64,000 bases of DNA from Lepus europaeus (Eukaryota > Chordata > Mammalia > Lagomorpha > Leporidae): assembly GCF_033115175.1 (NCBI RefSeq), contig NC_084835.1, positions 56,544,948 through 56,608,947 on the forward strand. Direction: 5' to 3'. How positions within the stretch are numbered: position 1 is the first letter of the stretch; each line of letters starts with the position of its first letter. Below, piece by piece: positions 10,284-21,480 of the stretch. Both the position numbers and the translations under genes were made by a program. The notes beneath the pieces were generated by a model. That model did not search any database, was not told where the DNA came from, and saw nothing but the letters and a program-made list of their open reading frames with translations.

Positions 10284-10950
10284 GGCGGGCGCGGCTCTGC
10301 GCTCTGGGAGCTGGCTCTGGGGACGGCGGCGGCAACTGCGGCCCGCGGCCCTCCCCGGGCCTCGACCCTGCGCCCGCCCCGCATCGCCGCCTCCCCCACC
10401 CGGCCTGCGACCAATGGCTGCGGGCCGCGCCCTCCCGGGCCGCCCCCGCCCGCCGCCCGCCCCTCCCTGCGCCCGGCGCCCGCCGCCGCCCGCGCCCCCG
10501 CAACCTCCCTTTGCGGGCGTCGCAACTCCGTGGACGGACAGGGGACAGCTGAGCGGGCCCTGGCCGGGGGAGCGGGTCTCGGGGCAGGGGTGGGACGGGA
10601 CCGTGGAGACTTTGGCTGGGCGGGCGGGGGCGGGGATGGGGACTGGAAGTACAAACGGCTTCCCCACGCACTTTTGCTGCCCCTCGTTGCTCCCCGGCTG
10701 GGGATCGGGGCTGTGGTGCCAGTTAGCTGCCATGGACCGCCGGCGCCCGAGGTGGCCTGTCTGGGACGCGGACATAGGAGATCTTGGGGTGCCATCTGCG
10801 CCCGACTGAGTCCTTATGCTTCGCGGTCCTGCGCTCCCAACTCCGGGGATGCCCGGATCGTTTCCTCCTGGCGACTCGGCCAGCGGTGACTGCACGCCCG
10901 CACCGGAGGTGAACGCGCCCTGCACTGGCGTCTACGAAGCCTCCCTGGCG

Positions 10951-13929
10951 GGAGTCGGCGCTGAGAGCTCCCGGGGCTGGGCCGAGTCCGCCACCTCCTA
11001 GGCTCTTCTTGGCTTTGGCCTTCGGAGGGGGAGAGAGGGAGGGGTGCGCGTGCGGATGTTCTTTGTTTGGGCAAGTTCAGCGCTTGGGAAGGAAACTTGA
11101 GCTGCACCAAGCTTGGCTTTCTGCTCCCTAGCCAGACAGGGGCCGCCCAAAGATGCGGGGATTCCTTGCAGAATAAGCCAGGCCCTCCCCAGGACAGGCG
11201 GCGCCGGAAGACTCTGTTGGGAACCTCCATTGGCAAGGCTCACTCACTCACCCACTCCTGGGACGAACCCCTAAGTGTCCACCAGGTAAAACTCAGATTA
11301 CTTCTGGACTGGTCGTGTGTCCTTAGGGAGCGAGAACCCCTCAACCAGGCGTTGGCTGTGGCCCCTGGGTGGTGAGTCAGGGTGACTGGCGTGTTGATCC
11401 TGCTGCAGTTTCCATCGAGTTCTGTGTTGACTCCTGCCCTGGGCCTCAGTTTACTTTTCTGTCAAAGGAAAGGATTGTCCTGAGGGAGCACCAAGAGCCT
11501 CGGGGCTCTGGTTTTCTGGTAATGGTGAGGGGCCATCTGGATGCGCATCCACACTAAGGCCTTGGTCGAGAATTCGGGGAACACTTCAGACTGGAGAATC
11601 TGGGAACATCGCCCCCTGCACCCCGTCCGTCTCCAAGGACAAGGGGAAATGCCACATAATGAGAAAGCAGCCCTGCTCTGTAATTTGCACCAGCGGTTTC
11701 TTTTCCGATATATGAAAACTTTTGGGAAAAAAAATCCTAGTGTGCCGGGGTAGGAAGGGGTGGACTTAAAACATTTATTTTTCTTCTGGAGTTTTTCAGA
11801 TGTTCTCAAGATTGGGGTCATTTTAGCCAGAATACCCCTGCCCCTGGGCTGCCACTCCACCTCCTCATGGCCCCTAGTCCTTCCTTACAGTGTCACTGCT
11901 GGGGAAGCAGGTGGGGACGCCACTGTTTTGCCCATGCCTCTTCCCCCGTCAGACTCAGCCTGTGATTAGCCAGCCTCCGACCTCTGAGAGCTCAGCCGCC
12001 TTATTTAGGCTGTGATCATCGACTCTGAGTAAATGCTACCTTTCCCTGGCTGCTCCGCGCAGTGCCGGCAGTGGAGGTCTGAGTGGTCCCAGAGGAGCTC
12101 TTCCTTCAGCTTGGGTCTCTCACTCCCTAAGAATTAAGCCGTGTATCCGGCAGTTTATAGGAAGTTGTCCGCTGTAGAAGCTTCTGTGGTTTGCTGAAAT
12201 AGCCGCCTTTTCAGTACTGATCCTCTGCCTGGAATTCGAGTCCCAGGTATTGGGTCAAGCCAGGAAGCAGGTGTCACGTGGCTTCAGGAACTCCATCATG
12301 CCTTGCATTCATCGCGAGATAAGTTGACTTCCTGGAGTTTTTGTAGGTCGTTCCCTGTTAGCTAAGACGTCCGTCTCCCACCCACACTAAGATGGAGAGG
12401 TGGGACAGTCACTAGGGCTCGGCACTGCGTGCTTTTGTGCAGAATCATCACAGCCTCCCAAGACTGGGACCCTGCCACCTTGCTGCAAGTTGGGAGTAAA
12501 AGGCTTTTGGCCAGGGTCTGAGGCCTGCCGCCAAGATTACGGAGGCCAGAGCAGGGATACACAGCGGGGGCTGTGCTGCCGCTGCTGCACTGGTTACAAG
12601 TCAACAGGACAAAGGTCAGAGATCACCTTCTGTCCTCTCACTGGAAAATACCGAGCTCTCTATCTGAGAGCCAGGTTCCAACTCAGAAGTCTGAGGCCTG
12701 GTGACCGCGTCAGGGAGTGGCAGTGGGGATGCCATGGTCTCTGGTCCCAACTTGTCAATCACTCTTCCCCGCCCCCTCCCCCCACCTCCAGCTCCATCCC
12801 ACACTGAGGACAGTCCCCCTCCCCTGCATGCCTGTGGGCAATTGGTCCTCAATCCAAGCACGTCTGCTCCCCCACCTCCCACAAACCCCAGGCCATCCCA
12901 AGGCCCTTGTGGGAGGAAGGGGCCCTGGAAGTAGGTTCAGGACGCTTGGGCAGGGCATCCTGAGATCTATCTGGCTGTGTAGTGCAGTCCAGAAGCAGCC
13001 TTGGTGCTGTGAGTGGTCACATTCCAGAGGCCCTGGAGGGAGGGTGCAAGCTCAAGGTCAGGGCCATGGCCTTGGAGTCACAAAACCAGCCCCTCCTGGG
13101 TACTGCTCCCCTCCCAGTCTCTTTATGCCTTTGGCTGCACTTTGAATCTCTGAATGTCCCCTTCAAGCCCAGTCACCTTCTGCAGAAAGGGTTCCCAGCT
13201 CCCTGCCCAGGTTTGAACACTGGCTTCTACACCCTCCCAGAACAGCTGGAACGGGTGACAGTGTTCCTGTGTCTCGGGTGACAGTGTTCCTGTGTCTCCC
13301 TCCCACTCTGCGGACAGCAGCCCCTGTGTTTTCATGTGATTTGACTCTTGGTGCATAGAGGATGGGGTTTCTTCAGAGAGCACTGGGCATTCCACCTGCC
13401 CACTGTGCAGGGAGAGGCAGGTGCTGGGACAGGAAGTGGACACAGACAGGTGCCAAGGGACAGGTCGGGATCTGTCCTCCCTCTGGGCCCTGCGGGTATT
13501 GCTGCCTGGACTCCGAGGACAGTAACAAACCTGCGACTCCCTGTCGCCTGGCTGGGGCAAGCAGGCTCTGGGCCACAGCAGCGAGCCAGCATCAGAGCTG
13601 GGGTCAGCTCTCTGTTAAGCTTGAGTTAAGCTCTTTTGCCCTCTGGTGCCGTCAATAAAGCATTGTCAAAACTTATTCCCTGGAAGCTCCACTGAAAAGA
13701 GGAGCCAAGGTCCTACTAATCCAGCGGGGGCACCTAGGGCCAGTGTCAATGGTGCACTGATTTCAATGTGGCCCATTGTACTGAGGCCGCTCTGCCCCAG
13801 GGGTTGGGGTTGCAGATGAGAGAATCAAAGTTTACAGCAGCAGCCTGTAGAGCTGTGAAATGCTGGGCCGTGTTCAGTGCCATCAGAGGGGTAGATTTTC
13901 TTGGATTCTTATTCTTTTGGGAAAATGAC
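10951..13929. other. Intergenic region upstream of TUBB6
   Basis: About 3 kb, moderately GC-rich and unusually free of SINEs. No exon with recognisable protein similarity. The frames at about 11.0-11.4, 12.4-12.9 and 13.1-13.6 kb overlap on both strands and look like chance frames. The absence of recent insertions could mean constraint (an enhancer or an unannotated 5' transcript), but that cannot be decided here. Confidence 0.5.
13253..13298 (+). repeat. Perfect 23-bp tandem duplication
   Basis: The unit beginning GGGTGACAGTGTTCC and ending TGTGTCTC is present twice without a mismatch (13253-13275 and 13276-13298). Perfect identity suggests a recent slippage or copy event. Confidence 0.9.
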
Positions 13930-13933
13930 ATTT

Positions 13934-14268
13934 ATTTATTTATTTTTGACAGGCAGATGGACAGTGAGAGAGAGAGACAGAGAGAAAGGTCTTCCTTTTT
14001 GCCATTGGTTCACCCCCAAATGGCCGCTGCGGCCGGCGCGCTGCGGCCGGCGCACCGCGCTGATCCGAAGGCAGGAGCCAGGTGCTTCTCCTGGTCTCCC
14101 ATGCAGGGCCCAAGGACCTGGGCCATCCTCCACTGCACTCCCGGGCCACAGCAGAGAGCTGGACTGGAAGAGGGGCAACCGGGACAGAATCTGGCTCCCC
14201 GACCGGGACTAGAACCCGGTGTGCCGGCGCCGCAGGCAGAGGATTAGCCTATTGAGTTGCGGCGCCAG
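13934..14268 (-). mobile_element. CSINE, young subfamily, with target-site duplication
   Basis: Reverse copy bounded by 'GGGAAAATGACATTT' (from 13919) and 'GGGAAAATAACATTT' (from 14269), a 15-bp target-site duplication with one mismatch. The tail side shows ATTT units before the GACAGGCAG block. Confidence 0.93.
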
Positions 14269-14311
14269 CCGGGAAAATAACATTTCATATATCTTATTAG
14301 AAAAGATATCT

Positions 14312-14623
14312 GGGGGCCGGTGCTATGGCGTAGTAGGTAAAGCTGCTACCTGCCAGCATCCCATATAGATGCCGGTTCTAGTCCCGGCAGCTCCACTTCC
14401 GATCCAGCTCTCTGCTATGGCTTGGGAAAGCAGTAGAGGATGGCCCAAGTCCTTTGGCCCTTGCACCTGCATGGGAGACCTGGAAGAAGCTACTGGCTCC
14501 TGGCTTCAGTTTGGCATGGCTCTGACCATTGTGGCCATTTGGGGAGTGAACCAGCAGATAGAAGACCTCTCTCTCTCTCTCTCTCTGCCTCTTTGTAACT
14601 TCTACCTTTCAAATAAAATAAAT

Positions 14624-14670
<47 letters not shown>
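14312..14670 (+). mobile_element. CSINE with (TA)n tail
   Basis: Head 'GGGGGCCGGTGCTATGGCG' and a full body. The 'CTTTCAAATAAAATAAATAAA' tail runs into a TA microsatellite at about 14634-14669. Confidence 0.9.
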
Positions 14671-14672
<2 letters not shown>

Positions 14673-14704
14673 ACCGATCAGAATGCCACACATGCAGGCC
14701 AAGT

Positions 14705-15160
14705 GGATATCATTTTATGGAGAATGACTATTATGAAAAATCTAGGCGGGGCTAGCACTGTGGCCCAGTAGATTAATCCTCCGCTTGTGGTGCCAGCATC
14801 CCATGTGGGCGCTGGTTCAAGTCCCAGCTGCTCCACTTCTGATCCAGCTCTCTGCTATGACCTGGGGAAGCAGTAGAAGATAGCCCAAGTGCTTGGACCC
14901 CTGCACCCATGGAGACCAGAAGAAGCTCCTGGCTCCTGGCTTCGGATCGGCACAGCTCCGGCCATTGTGGCCATCTGGGGAGTGAACCAGCGGACGGAAG
15001 ACCTTTCTTTCTGTCTTTCCCTCTCATTGTCTGTAACTCTACCTCTCAAATAAATAAATAAAACCTTTTTTAAAAAAGAAAAATCTAGGCATGGATTTCA
15101 CAATGTTTTTGCACCCACACTTATCTTCTAATTTCATTTTGCATGAACTTTGAAAGGCAG
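14705..15160. mobile_element. Palindromic MITE-like element, copy c, split by a CSINE
   Basis: The left part 'TTTTATGGAGAATGACTATT' and 'GAAAAATCTAGGC' lies before the SINE. After it come 'CTAGGCATGGATTTCAC', 'GTTTTTGCACCCACACTTATC' (with gaps relative to other copies) and 'TTTTGCATGAACTTTGAAAGG'. The repeated 'GAAAAATCTAGGC' is the target duplication of the inserted SINE. Confidence 0.6.
14748..15077 (+). mobile_element. CSINE inside MITE copy c
   Basis: Flanked by a perfect 13-bp target duplication GAAAAATCTAGGC at 14735-14747 and 15078-15090. Head 'GGGGCTAGCACTGTGGCCC', tail 'CTCTCAAATAAATAAATAAA'. Confidence 0.92.
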
Positions 15161-15339
15161 CCTTGTATTGCAGAGCGCCCTGGAGAGTGTGGGGGAGGGT
15201 GATGGGGCCAGCGCGGTGTGACTTGCTCCGGGAAGCAGGTCTCAGAGCTGCTGCCTGGGTCAGTAGGCAGGCCTGCCAGCCTCTGTGCCTCTCAGAGGGG
15301 CTCTGACAGCAGCTATGGCTGAGAGAGGCCACCTGGTGT

Positions 15340-15460
15340 ATGACTACACTTAAAGCTGTGTCCCACATCAGAGTGCCTAGGTTCAGTGGGTGTTCAGAGA
15401 GTGAATCAGCAAGTGAGAAGTCTCTCTGCCTGGCTTATCAATTAGTCACTTAAAAAGCTT
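15340..15460 (+). mobile_element. Old CSINE fragment with internal deletion
   Basis: 'TCCCACATCAGAGTGCCTAGG' is followed almost directly by 'AGAGAGTGAATCAGCAAGTG' and 'TCTCTCTGCCTGG'. The central body is missing. Confidence 0.5.
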
Positions 15461-15461
15461 T

Positions 15462-15641
15462 TTTTTTTTTTTTAAAGATTTGTTTTATTTATTTGAAAGA
15501 CAGTTACAGAGAGAGGTAGAGGCAGAGAGAGAGGTCTTCCATGTGCTGGTTCACTCCCCAGATGGCCGCAACTGCACCGATCCAAAGCCAGGAGCCACTT
15601 CAGGCCAGGGCTTTAACCTATTGTGCCACAGCACCAGTCCC
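15462..15641 (-). mobile_element. CSINE with large internal deletion
   Basis: The T-run and 'AGATTTGTTTTATTTATTTG' tail side jump from 'AAGCCAGGAGCCACTTCAGG' straight to the head 'TTGTGCCACAGCACCAGTCCC'. Near-repeats TAAAAAGCTTT and TAAAAAGTTTT flank it as the target duplication. Confidence 0.8.
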
Positions 15642-16317
15642 TAAAAAGTTTTGTAATACTTACAATATGCTCTATTTTCTCACCTTGAAACAATGCATAC
15701 CTTTATGACACCAGGGAAGGCCACCTTTGGATCTCGAATTTCCTGAGGTTGCTCAGGGCTCTGCTGGGATACAGAGACTTGGAGAGCCGGCCCCTCCCTA
15801 GGCGGGGAGCTGCTTATCTTTGCACCACCTGGTCTTGAATGAGCTGGACATCTGGCTCTGCAGATCCCAGCAGGGCCCCAGGGCGGGCCTGCAAGGCCCT
15901 GGCCAATCTCTTTAGCCTCGCCACCCACCCCTTGGCTGCTGGCTTGGGGTCCCCTATACTGCATCTGAGGGCGACCAAGCTCCCAAGCACCATGGCCTCC
16001 TTCATCGTGCCAGGGAGTCCTGGCAGTGGACAGCCCTGCGGCCGTGTCAGAGCTGCCACTTAATTTTTCAGTTCCTGGTACTAGGAGCAAAGTTTCCGAG
16101 AATTTCCGAGAGTGACGGCGACTGTGAGGCCCATTTGCTTCTCCTGTGATGGGCTGGGGCTGGGACAGCCCCACGGCACCTACCCTCTGATGCGTGCTCC
16201 ACGGGGCAACACTCCACAACCATCACGTTCTGCAGGGGGGCTGGCTCTCCCACTCGCCCCTGCAGTGGGGATGGGAGTAAGCACCCAGGGAGTCTGGCTG
16301 CCGATCCTCCTCTAAGA
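15642..16317. other. Non-genic intergenic stretch
   Basis: GC-rich sequence with chance open frames on both strands (the largest reverse one spans about 540 bases). No recognised domain, splice pattern or repeat. Confidence 0.5.
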
Positions 16318-16453
16318 ACCACCCATCCTGGCACAGAGGTTAGGACCCTGCTTGGGGCTGAGCAGCGGAAGATGGATCCCACCACGCACGTGGGAGACAC
16401 GGATGGAGTTCCAGGCTCCTGGCCTTCCCTGGCTCAGCCTGGGGTGTTGTGGC
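16318..16453 (+). mobile_element. Old CSINE, left part (split by LTR)
   Basis: 'GCACAGAGGTTAGGACCCTG', 'GGAGACACGGATGGAGTTCC' and 'GGGGTGTTGTGGC' follow the CSINE body order and stop at the point where the LTR-like element begins. The remaining 3' part resumes at 16963. Confidence 0.65.
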
Positions 16454-16962
16454 TGATGTAGGCAGGCAGATAGGATAAAATTGATTAGATTTGTGAGGTG
16501 GGAGACCCCCGCCTTTACCACACCCCTGTGTGATCTCACCCCTTACCTAACCCACCTCTGTACCCACCTACCAATCAGGCTACGTGACCACTCCTCTTTG
16601 GAAGTGGATAAAAGGCCTGAAACACAATGGGCCCAGCCCTTTTTTGTCTGTATGGATCTTTGTTGCCCCAGCCTTTGCTTTGCAGCCCGTGATAAGCTGC
16701 TAGTAGCTGCTCATACCCAGACGCTTGTTGCATATGGCACCTGGTGACTTCTGCTTGGTATGGCCCAGCTTAATTTCCAGACTTCCCTTCTCCTCTAGAT
16801 AGAGCCCTCACGTGCCTATGCATTTCTCTCACTGAATAAAAAGCTTGAAAACTTACCATGTTGTCTGGTCTATTTGAGCCAGTATTCAGAATTCTCTGAA
16901 TGCATGGCCAGAGCCCACACAGCTTATTAATTTCAGAAGTATTATTAAGCAGATCGGTATCA
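16454..16962 (+). mobile_element. Probable solo LTR of an endogenous retrovirus
   Basis: A 509-bp block starts TGATGTAGGCAGGCAG, ends GGTATCA (TG...CA) and interrupts a CSINE. Inside, in promoter order, are a CCAATCAG box (16571-16578), a TATA-like GGATAAAAGG (16606-16615) and an AATAAA signal (16837-16842) followed about 25 bp later by a TG/T-rich stretch. That U3-R-U5 layout is typical of an LTR. No internal retroviral coding sequence is present, so it would be a solo LTR. The target duplication is not clear and the family is not recognised. Confidence 0.65.
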
Positions 16963-17060
16963 CAGCCATTTGGGGAGTGACCCAGCAGATGGGAGATCTG
17001 TCTTTCTGTCTCTCCCTCTCTGTCTGTAACTCTGCCTCTCAAATCTCAAAATGAAAGAGC
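16963..17060 (+). mobile_element. Old CSINE, right part (after LTR)
   Basis: Resumes with 'CAGCCATTTGGGGAGTGACC', 'AGCAGATGGGAGATCTGTC' and 'CTCTGCCTCTCAAATC', the 3' third of the CSINE interrupted at 16453. Confidence 0.75.
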
Positions 17061-17398
17061 CCTACTCCACCAGTGACCGGATTCACTCTTACACTAATTT
17101 CCAATCATGAGGCAAGGGGCACTGTTCCAGTCATAAATATCATTTACTCCAATCTTTATTGTCCTGCTCTACAAAAGGTACAGAAAAAAAGGCCAGAAAA
17201 GCTGTCAAGCAATTAAGAGATAAAGCAGTCAGCAGATCCAGCCCTTAGGCGTGGCCCAGATGTTAGAACTGTGCAATTAGGACTTTAAAACACCTGTGAT
17301 CAGTAACAGGTCGAAACCTGGTGGAAAGGTGGACGATGTGTGTGAGCAGATGGAGAACTGTGGCTGAGCTAGATGCTGTAAAGAAGGATGGAAGAGGG

Positions 17399-17746
17399 GC
17401 CTGGGCTATGGCTTAGTAGATTAAGTAGATTAATCTTAATTTAGTAGATTAAGCCTCCACTGCTAGCATCCTATATGGATGCTGGTTCAAGTGCCAGCAG
17501 CTCCACTTCTGATCCAGCTCCCTTTTACTGGCCTGGGAAAGCAGTGGAAGATGGCTCAGGCGCTTGGGCCCCTGCACCCAAGTGGGAGACCCAGAAGTAG
17601 CTCCTTGCTTCAAATTGGTCCAGCCCCTGCCACTGAGGCCATATGGGGAATGAACCAGCAGATGAAAGACCTGTGTGTGTGTGTGTGTGTGTGTCTGTAA
17701 CTCTGCCTCTCAAATAAATAAATGAATCAAAAAAAAAAAAAAAAAA
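17399..17746 (+). mobile_element. CSINE with (GT)n
   Basis: Head 'GGGGCCTGGGCTATGGC' with a local duplication of the 'AGTAGATTAAG' segment, a full body, a GT microsatellite at about 17673-17694, an AAATAAATAAATG tail and an A-run. Flanking 'GATGGAAGAG' and 'GTGGAAGAG' are the probable target duplication. Confidence 0.88.
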
Positions 17747-18903
17747 GAGTGGAAGAGCTTAATCAAATAAAAATTCTGAGATGTCCCACATTTAATTACA
17801 AGACCCGAAGATGGAGGGGGAAGAGATGAGAGAAGGCATAGTAGGCTAATATCTGTGTGCGAAATCAACAAAACACTATTTCCCATTCCATATTGTATGT
17901 TGAAACCTTGACTTAACCCTTGGGTCCATTAGCAGGGCCCTGGGGCCTGTTAGTATAAACTTCCCGTACTGGTACCCCCAACCCATCCAGAAGCAGCAGT
18001 TACTTCTCCCGTGCACTGCCCTCCTGTTCCAAAACTCACCCAGCTTTCAGTTGTCCTGTTCCCCTCTGTGGCCAGTGCAAGTTCAGTGTCAGCCATTTTT
18101 TGCTCTCATTATAAAAGTGCTCTTGGCTCTTTGGCTTGGCAGCCATATTTCCAGTCGCTATCCTGACTCCGTGCTGGTAGGCATGGTAATTGTGCCAGGA
18201 TCGGATCCTTTTCCAAGCCAGCACCTGTAACCTCTCACTAAGCCTTCTAGTTCAGAGACCCTGAGTCTCAAGAGCTTTGGTTTTGCAGGGGGGGACAGGA
18301 GGGTGTTGCAGGAGGAAATAATGATGGGCTTGGCCAGGGCAGGTCTCTTGTGTAGAGAGGGCTTTGCGTCGCAGTCATGATTATGATTATTAGTGTATGA
18401 GAAGTTGCAAAGTAAGGCACAGAGGACAGAATTCTACCTTAGCATATATTTAGCACATAGCAATTAAGGCGCTCCCATTCTGAGAGTCTTTGTCAGTATG
18501 GAACTCGCCTGAGGCCCCCTCTGCAGGGCTGGGCCTGAGAGCCCGGGCAGGACCAGCCTTCTCTGGCAGCCCGGGGGCCGGCTGCCATACAGACGTGACA
18601 GCAGATACACGTGCGGCCCTTCACTGGTGCCACTCTCCCTTTTGTTTCATGTCTTAAATCTCTGAGGACAGTTGGGGAGATGAGATGCCATCTAATGGAT
18701 GTTGTGGTTTTTGTTTTTTTTTTTTCTTGGATGTGAAAATGCCATTGTGCTTATGTAGGAGTTATATGTTGAAGGGTCACAATGTGTGTGACTTGCTTTT
18801 AAATGTCTCAGCAGTGCGTGCGTGCAGGTGCACAGACAGTGAGAAAGCAGATGTGGCAAGAGATTTATTATAGGTGAATGGTGTAGGTGTTCTGTATTAC
18901 TTG
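17747..18903. other. Non-genic intergenic stretch
   Basis: More than 1.1 kb without a recognised repeat, domain or splice structure. Short open frames only. Confidence 0.5.
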
Positions 18904-18912
18904 TTCAACTTT

Positions 18913-19245
18913 CTTTTTTTAAATATTTATTTATTTATTTGAAAGTCAGAGTTACACAGAGAGAAGGAGAGGCAGAGAGAGAGAGAGGTCTTCCATCCAC
19001 TGGTTCACACCTCAATTGGCCCCAATGGCCAGAGCTGCACCGATCTGAAGCCAGGTGTCAGGAGCTCCTTCCGGGTCTCCCACATAGGTGCAGGGGCCCA
19101 ATGTCTTGGGCCATCTTCCACTGATTTCCCAGGCCATAGTAGACAGCTGGATCAGAAGTGGAGTGGCCGGGTCTTGAACTGGCGCCCATATTTGATGCCG
19201 GCATTGCAGGCAGTGACTTTACCACTAGGCCACTGCACCGGCCCC
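18913..19245 (-). mobile_element. CSINE with target-site duplication
   Basis: TCAACTTT at 18905-18912 and 19246-19253 flanks a reverse full-length copy ending at the head 'GCCACTGCACCGGCCCC'. Confidence 0.9.
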
Positions 19246-19274
19246 TCAACTTTATTATAAGCCTGAAAATTTAA

Positions 19275-19590
19275 AATAAACTTATTTCTTTTATTTGCAA
19301 GATAGACACATGCTCACACACACACACACAAGGAGAGAGAGAGAACACTGCCATCCATTGGTTCACTGTCCGGACACCTGACAGAGCCAGGGCTGAGCCA
19401 GGCTGCAGTCAGGAATGCCATCCAGGTCTCCCACACGAACGGCAGGGACCCAATCACCTGCTTCCTTCCCAGGGTATCCATTAGCAGGAAGCTGGACGGG
19501 AAGCAGAGGCAGGGCTTCCATCCCAGGCCCTCGGATGTGGGATGCAGGCCTACTAAGTAGTAGCTAAACTGGCTGTGTCACAACACTCCC
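19275..19590 (-). mobile_element. Old CSINE (CSINE2-like)
   Basis: Reverse copy: 'AATAAACTTATTTC' tail, CA-rich block, 'CAGGTCTCCCACACGAACGG', 'TCCATTAGCAGGAAGCTGG' and 'CTCGGATGTGGGATGCAGG' near the head. Confidence 0.75.
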
Positions 19591-20482
19591 CCACCCCCAC
19601 CCCAAGGCTGGATATTTGTAATCACAGATCATGGTCTCTGATCCAGTGGGACTCAAGTGTGGAGGGGTGGGAGGGAGCTGGAATTCCCACTTGTCCCAGG
19701 GCTCTGGTGTCCCTGCGATGAATGGTTGAGGACACAGTTCCTCTGCATCTGATTCAACCCCAGCAGCGGGAACTGGGCTTCTTGTGAGTTCCCCATGCTG
19801 CTTTGGGAGGCAGGGTCACCGCTAACCACTGTAAGGGGGTGGGTAACCAGAGGCGAGGCCAGATTTTCCAGGGGGCAGTGGGGCTGAAACACAAAGGTGA
19901 TAGCAAGAAGGCCCACACCTCTCACCATGCCCCTGAGTTTGGGGTCCCTGGACAGTGGCCATGATCAGCGGATAGGCACACCTCCGCACTTGCTGTCCAG
20001 CTCGTTTTGCATAGGGCTAGACACAGAAATAGAGAGTCTGTCTGATACATCTTTCCCAGACAAGCCGGCAAGAATCCAGACAGGTTTGGGATGTCTGATG
20101 AGAAATTATTTTCTGTTTTTATGGAGTTGCTAAATCCTTACAGCACTCGAGGAAGTCCTGAGGGAAGTTTTGTCCTGCATGGGAAACAAATCGCTCTCTC
20201 TTCCCCCGCATCCTGGAAATTCTAGATTTCAACAAAATCCATTTCTTCATTAGTCAGTAAGAAGGGCATCTCTACATTGCCTCCCTCTCACATCCTGTGA
20301 CTAACCAACATGTGCCCTAACTTAAGTCAAACAAAAAACAGTTAATACAATTGAACTGTCATAACCTTATTGTCCTGTTTTGTCTACTTCATCTGTATGC
20401 TTGTAAATTAACTTATGCTTCACTCACTAGTTCTATTTTAAAGGATTTTGATATAAGCAATGCATTTTTTTTTCAAAAATTT
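19591..20482. other. Non-genic intergenic stretch
   Basis: No recognised repeat family or coding similarity. Small unsupported frames on both strands. Confidence 0.5.
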
Positions 20483-20496
20483 ACTTATCTACTTTT

Positions 20497-20549
20497 TAAA
20501 AAAGATTTACTTATTTATTTGAAAGTCAGAGTTACACAGAGAAGGACAG

Positions 20550-20589
<40 letters not shown>

Positions 20590-20838
20590 ATCTGCTGGTT
20601 CATTCCCCAATTGGCTGCAATGGCTGGAGCTGCACCAATTGGAAGCCAGGAGCCAGGAGCTTCTTCCAGGTCTCCCACGTGGGTGCAGGGGCCCAAGCAC
20701 TTGGGCCATCTTCTACTGCTTTCCCAGGCCATAGCAGAGAGCTGGATTAGAAGAGGGGCAGCCAGGACTCGAACTGGCGCCCATATGGGATACCGGCACA
20801 GGCGACAGATTTACTGGCTATGCCACAGCGCCAACCCC
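20497..20838 (-). mobile_element. CSINE with perfect 14-bp target-site duplication
   Basis: ACTTATCTACTTTT at 20483-20496 and 20839-20852 flanks a reverse full-length copy with a GA-rich run at about 20555-20585. Confidence 0.95.
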
Positions 20839-21109
20839 ACTTATCTACTTTTGATTAAAAAATAAAAATTGTATATATTTATAATATGTGATATCATTTG
20901 AAATACATTCACATTGTGAAATGGCCAATGAAGCTAATTAACATATGCATTCCCTCCTACTTATTTTTTGTTGTTGTGAGAACACTTACAGTCTCCGATT
21001 AGTAACTTTCAAAATGCAATACATTATTATTAACTATGGTCAGTGCTTATACAATAGATTGCTGGGACTTGGACCTCCTATCCAACTGTAATTTCATATT
21101 CTTTATTTT

Positions 21110-21465
21110 ATTTTATTTTTTATTTTATTTATTTTTGACAGGCAGAGTGGACAGTGAGAGAGAGAGACAGAGAGAAAGGTCTTCCTTTGCCATTGGTTCA
21201 CCCTCCAATGGCCGCCGCGGCCAGCGTGCTGCGGCCGGCACATCTCGCTGATCCGAAGGCAGGAGCCAGGTGCTTCCTCCTGGTCTCCCATGCAGGTGCA
21301 GGGCCCAAGCACTTGGGCCATCCTCCACTGCCTTCCTGGGCCACAGCAGAGAGCTGGACTGGAAGAGGGGTGACCGGGACAGAATCCGGCACCCCGACCG
21401 GGACTAGAACCCGGTGTGCCGGCGCCACAGGCAGAGGATTAGCCTATTGAGCCGCAGGGCCGCCC
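21110..21465 (-). mobile_element. CSINE, young subfamily
   Basis: Flanked by CATATTCTTTATTTT (from 21095) and CATATCCTTTATTTT (from 21466), one mismatch in 15. Reverse full-length copy with young-type tail and head. The frames on both strands are SINE artefacts. Confidence 0.94.
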
Positions 21466-21480
21466 CATATCCTTTATTTT

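Larger units (their letters stand above)
9400..10950 (-). promoter_or_regulatory. TUBB6: CpG-rich island over TUBB6 promoter, exons 1-2
   Basis: By eye this block is extremely GC- and CpG-rich compared with its surroundings and is centred on the TUBB6 start codon. About 130 bp upstream of the ATG is a CCAAT box (CCAATGG at 10411-10417 on the plus strand, so inverted for TUBB6). GC-rich Sp1-like runs lie at about 10430-10510. I see no clear TATA box, as is usual for broad CpG-island promoters. Boundaries are approximate. Several 130-340 codon open frames across it are composition artefacts. Confidence 0.8.

Noticed and set aside
9873-10925. Frames of 338 (plus) and 341 (minus) codons over the TUBB6 promoter
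   Set aside because: Composition-driven frames in a CpG island. They overlap each other and the true TUBB6 exons in other frames and have low-complexity Pro/Arg/Gly content.
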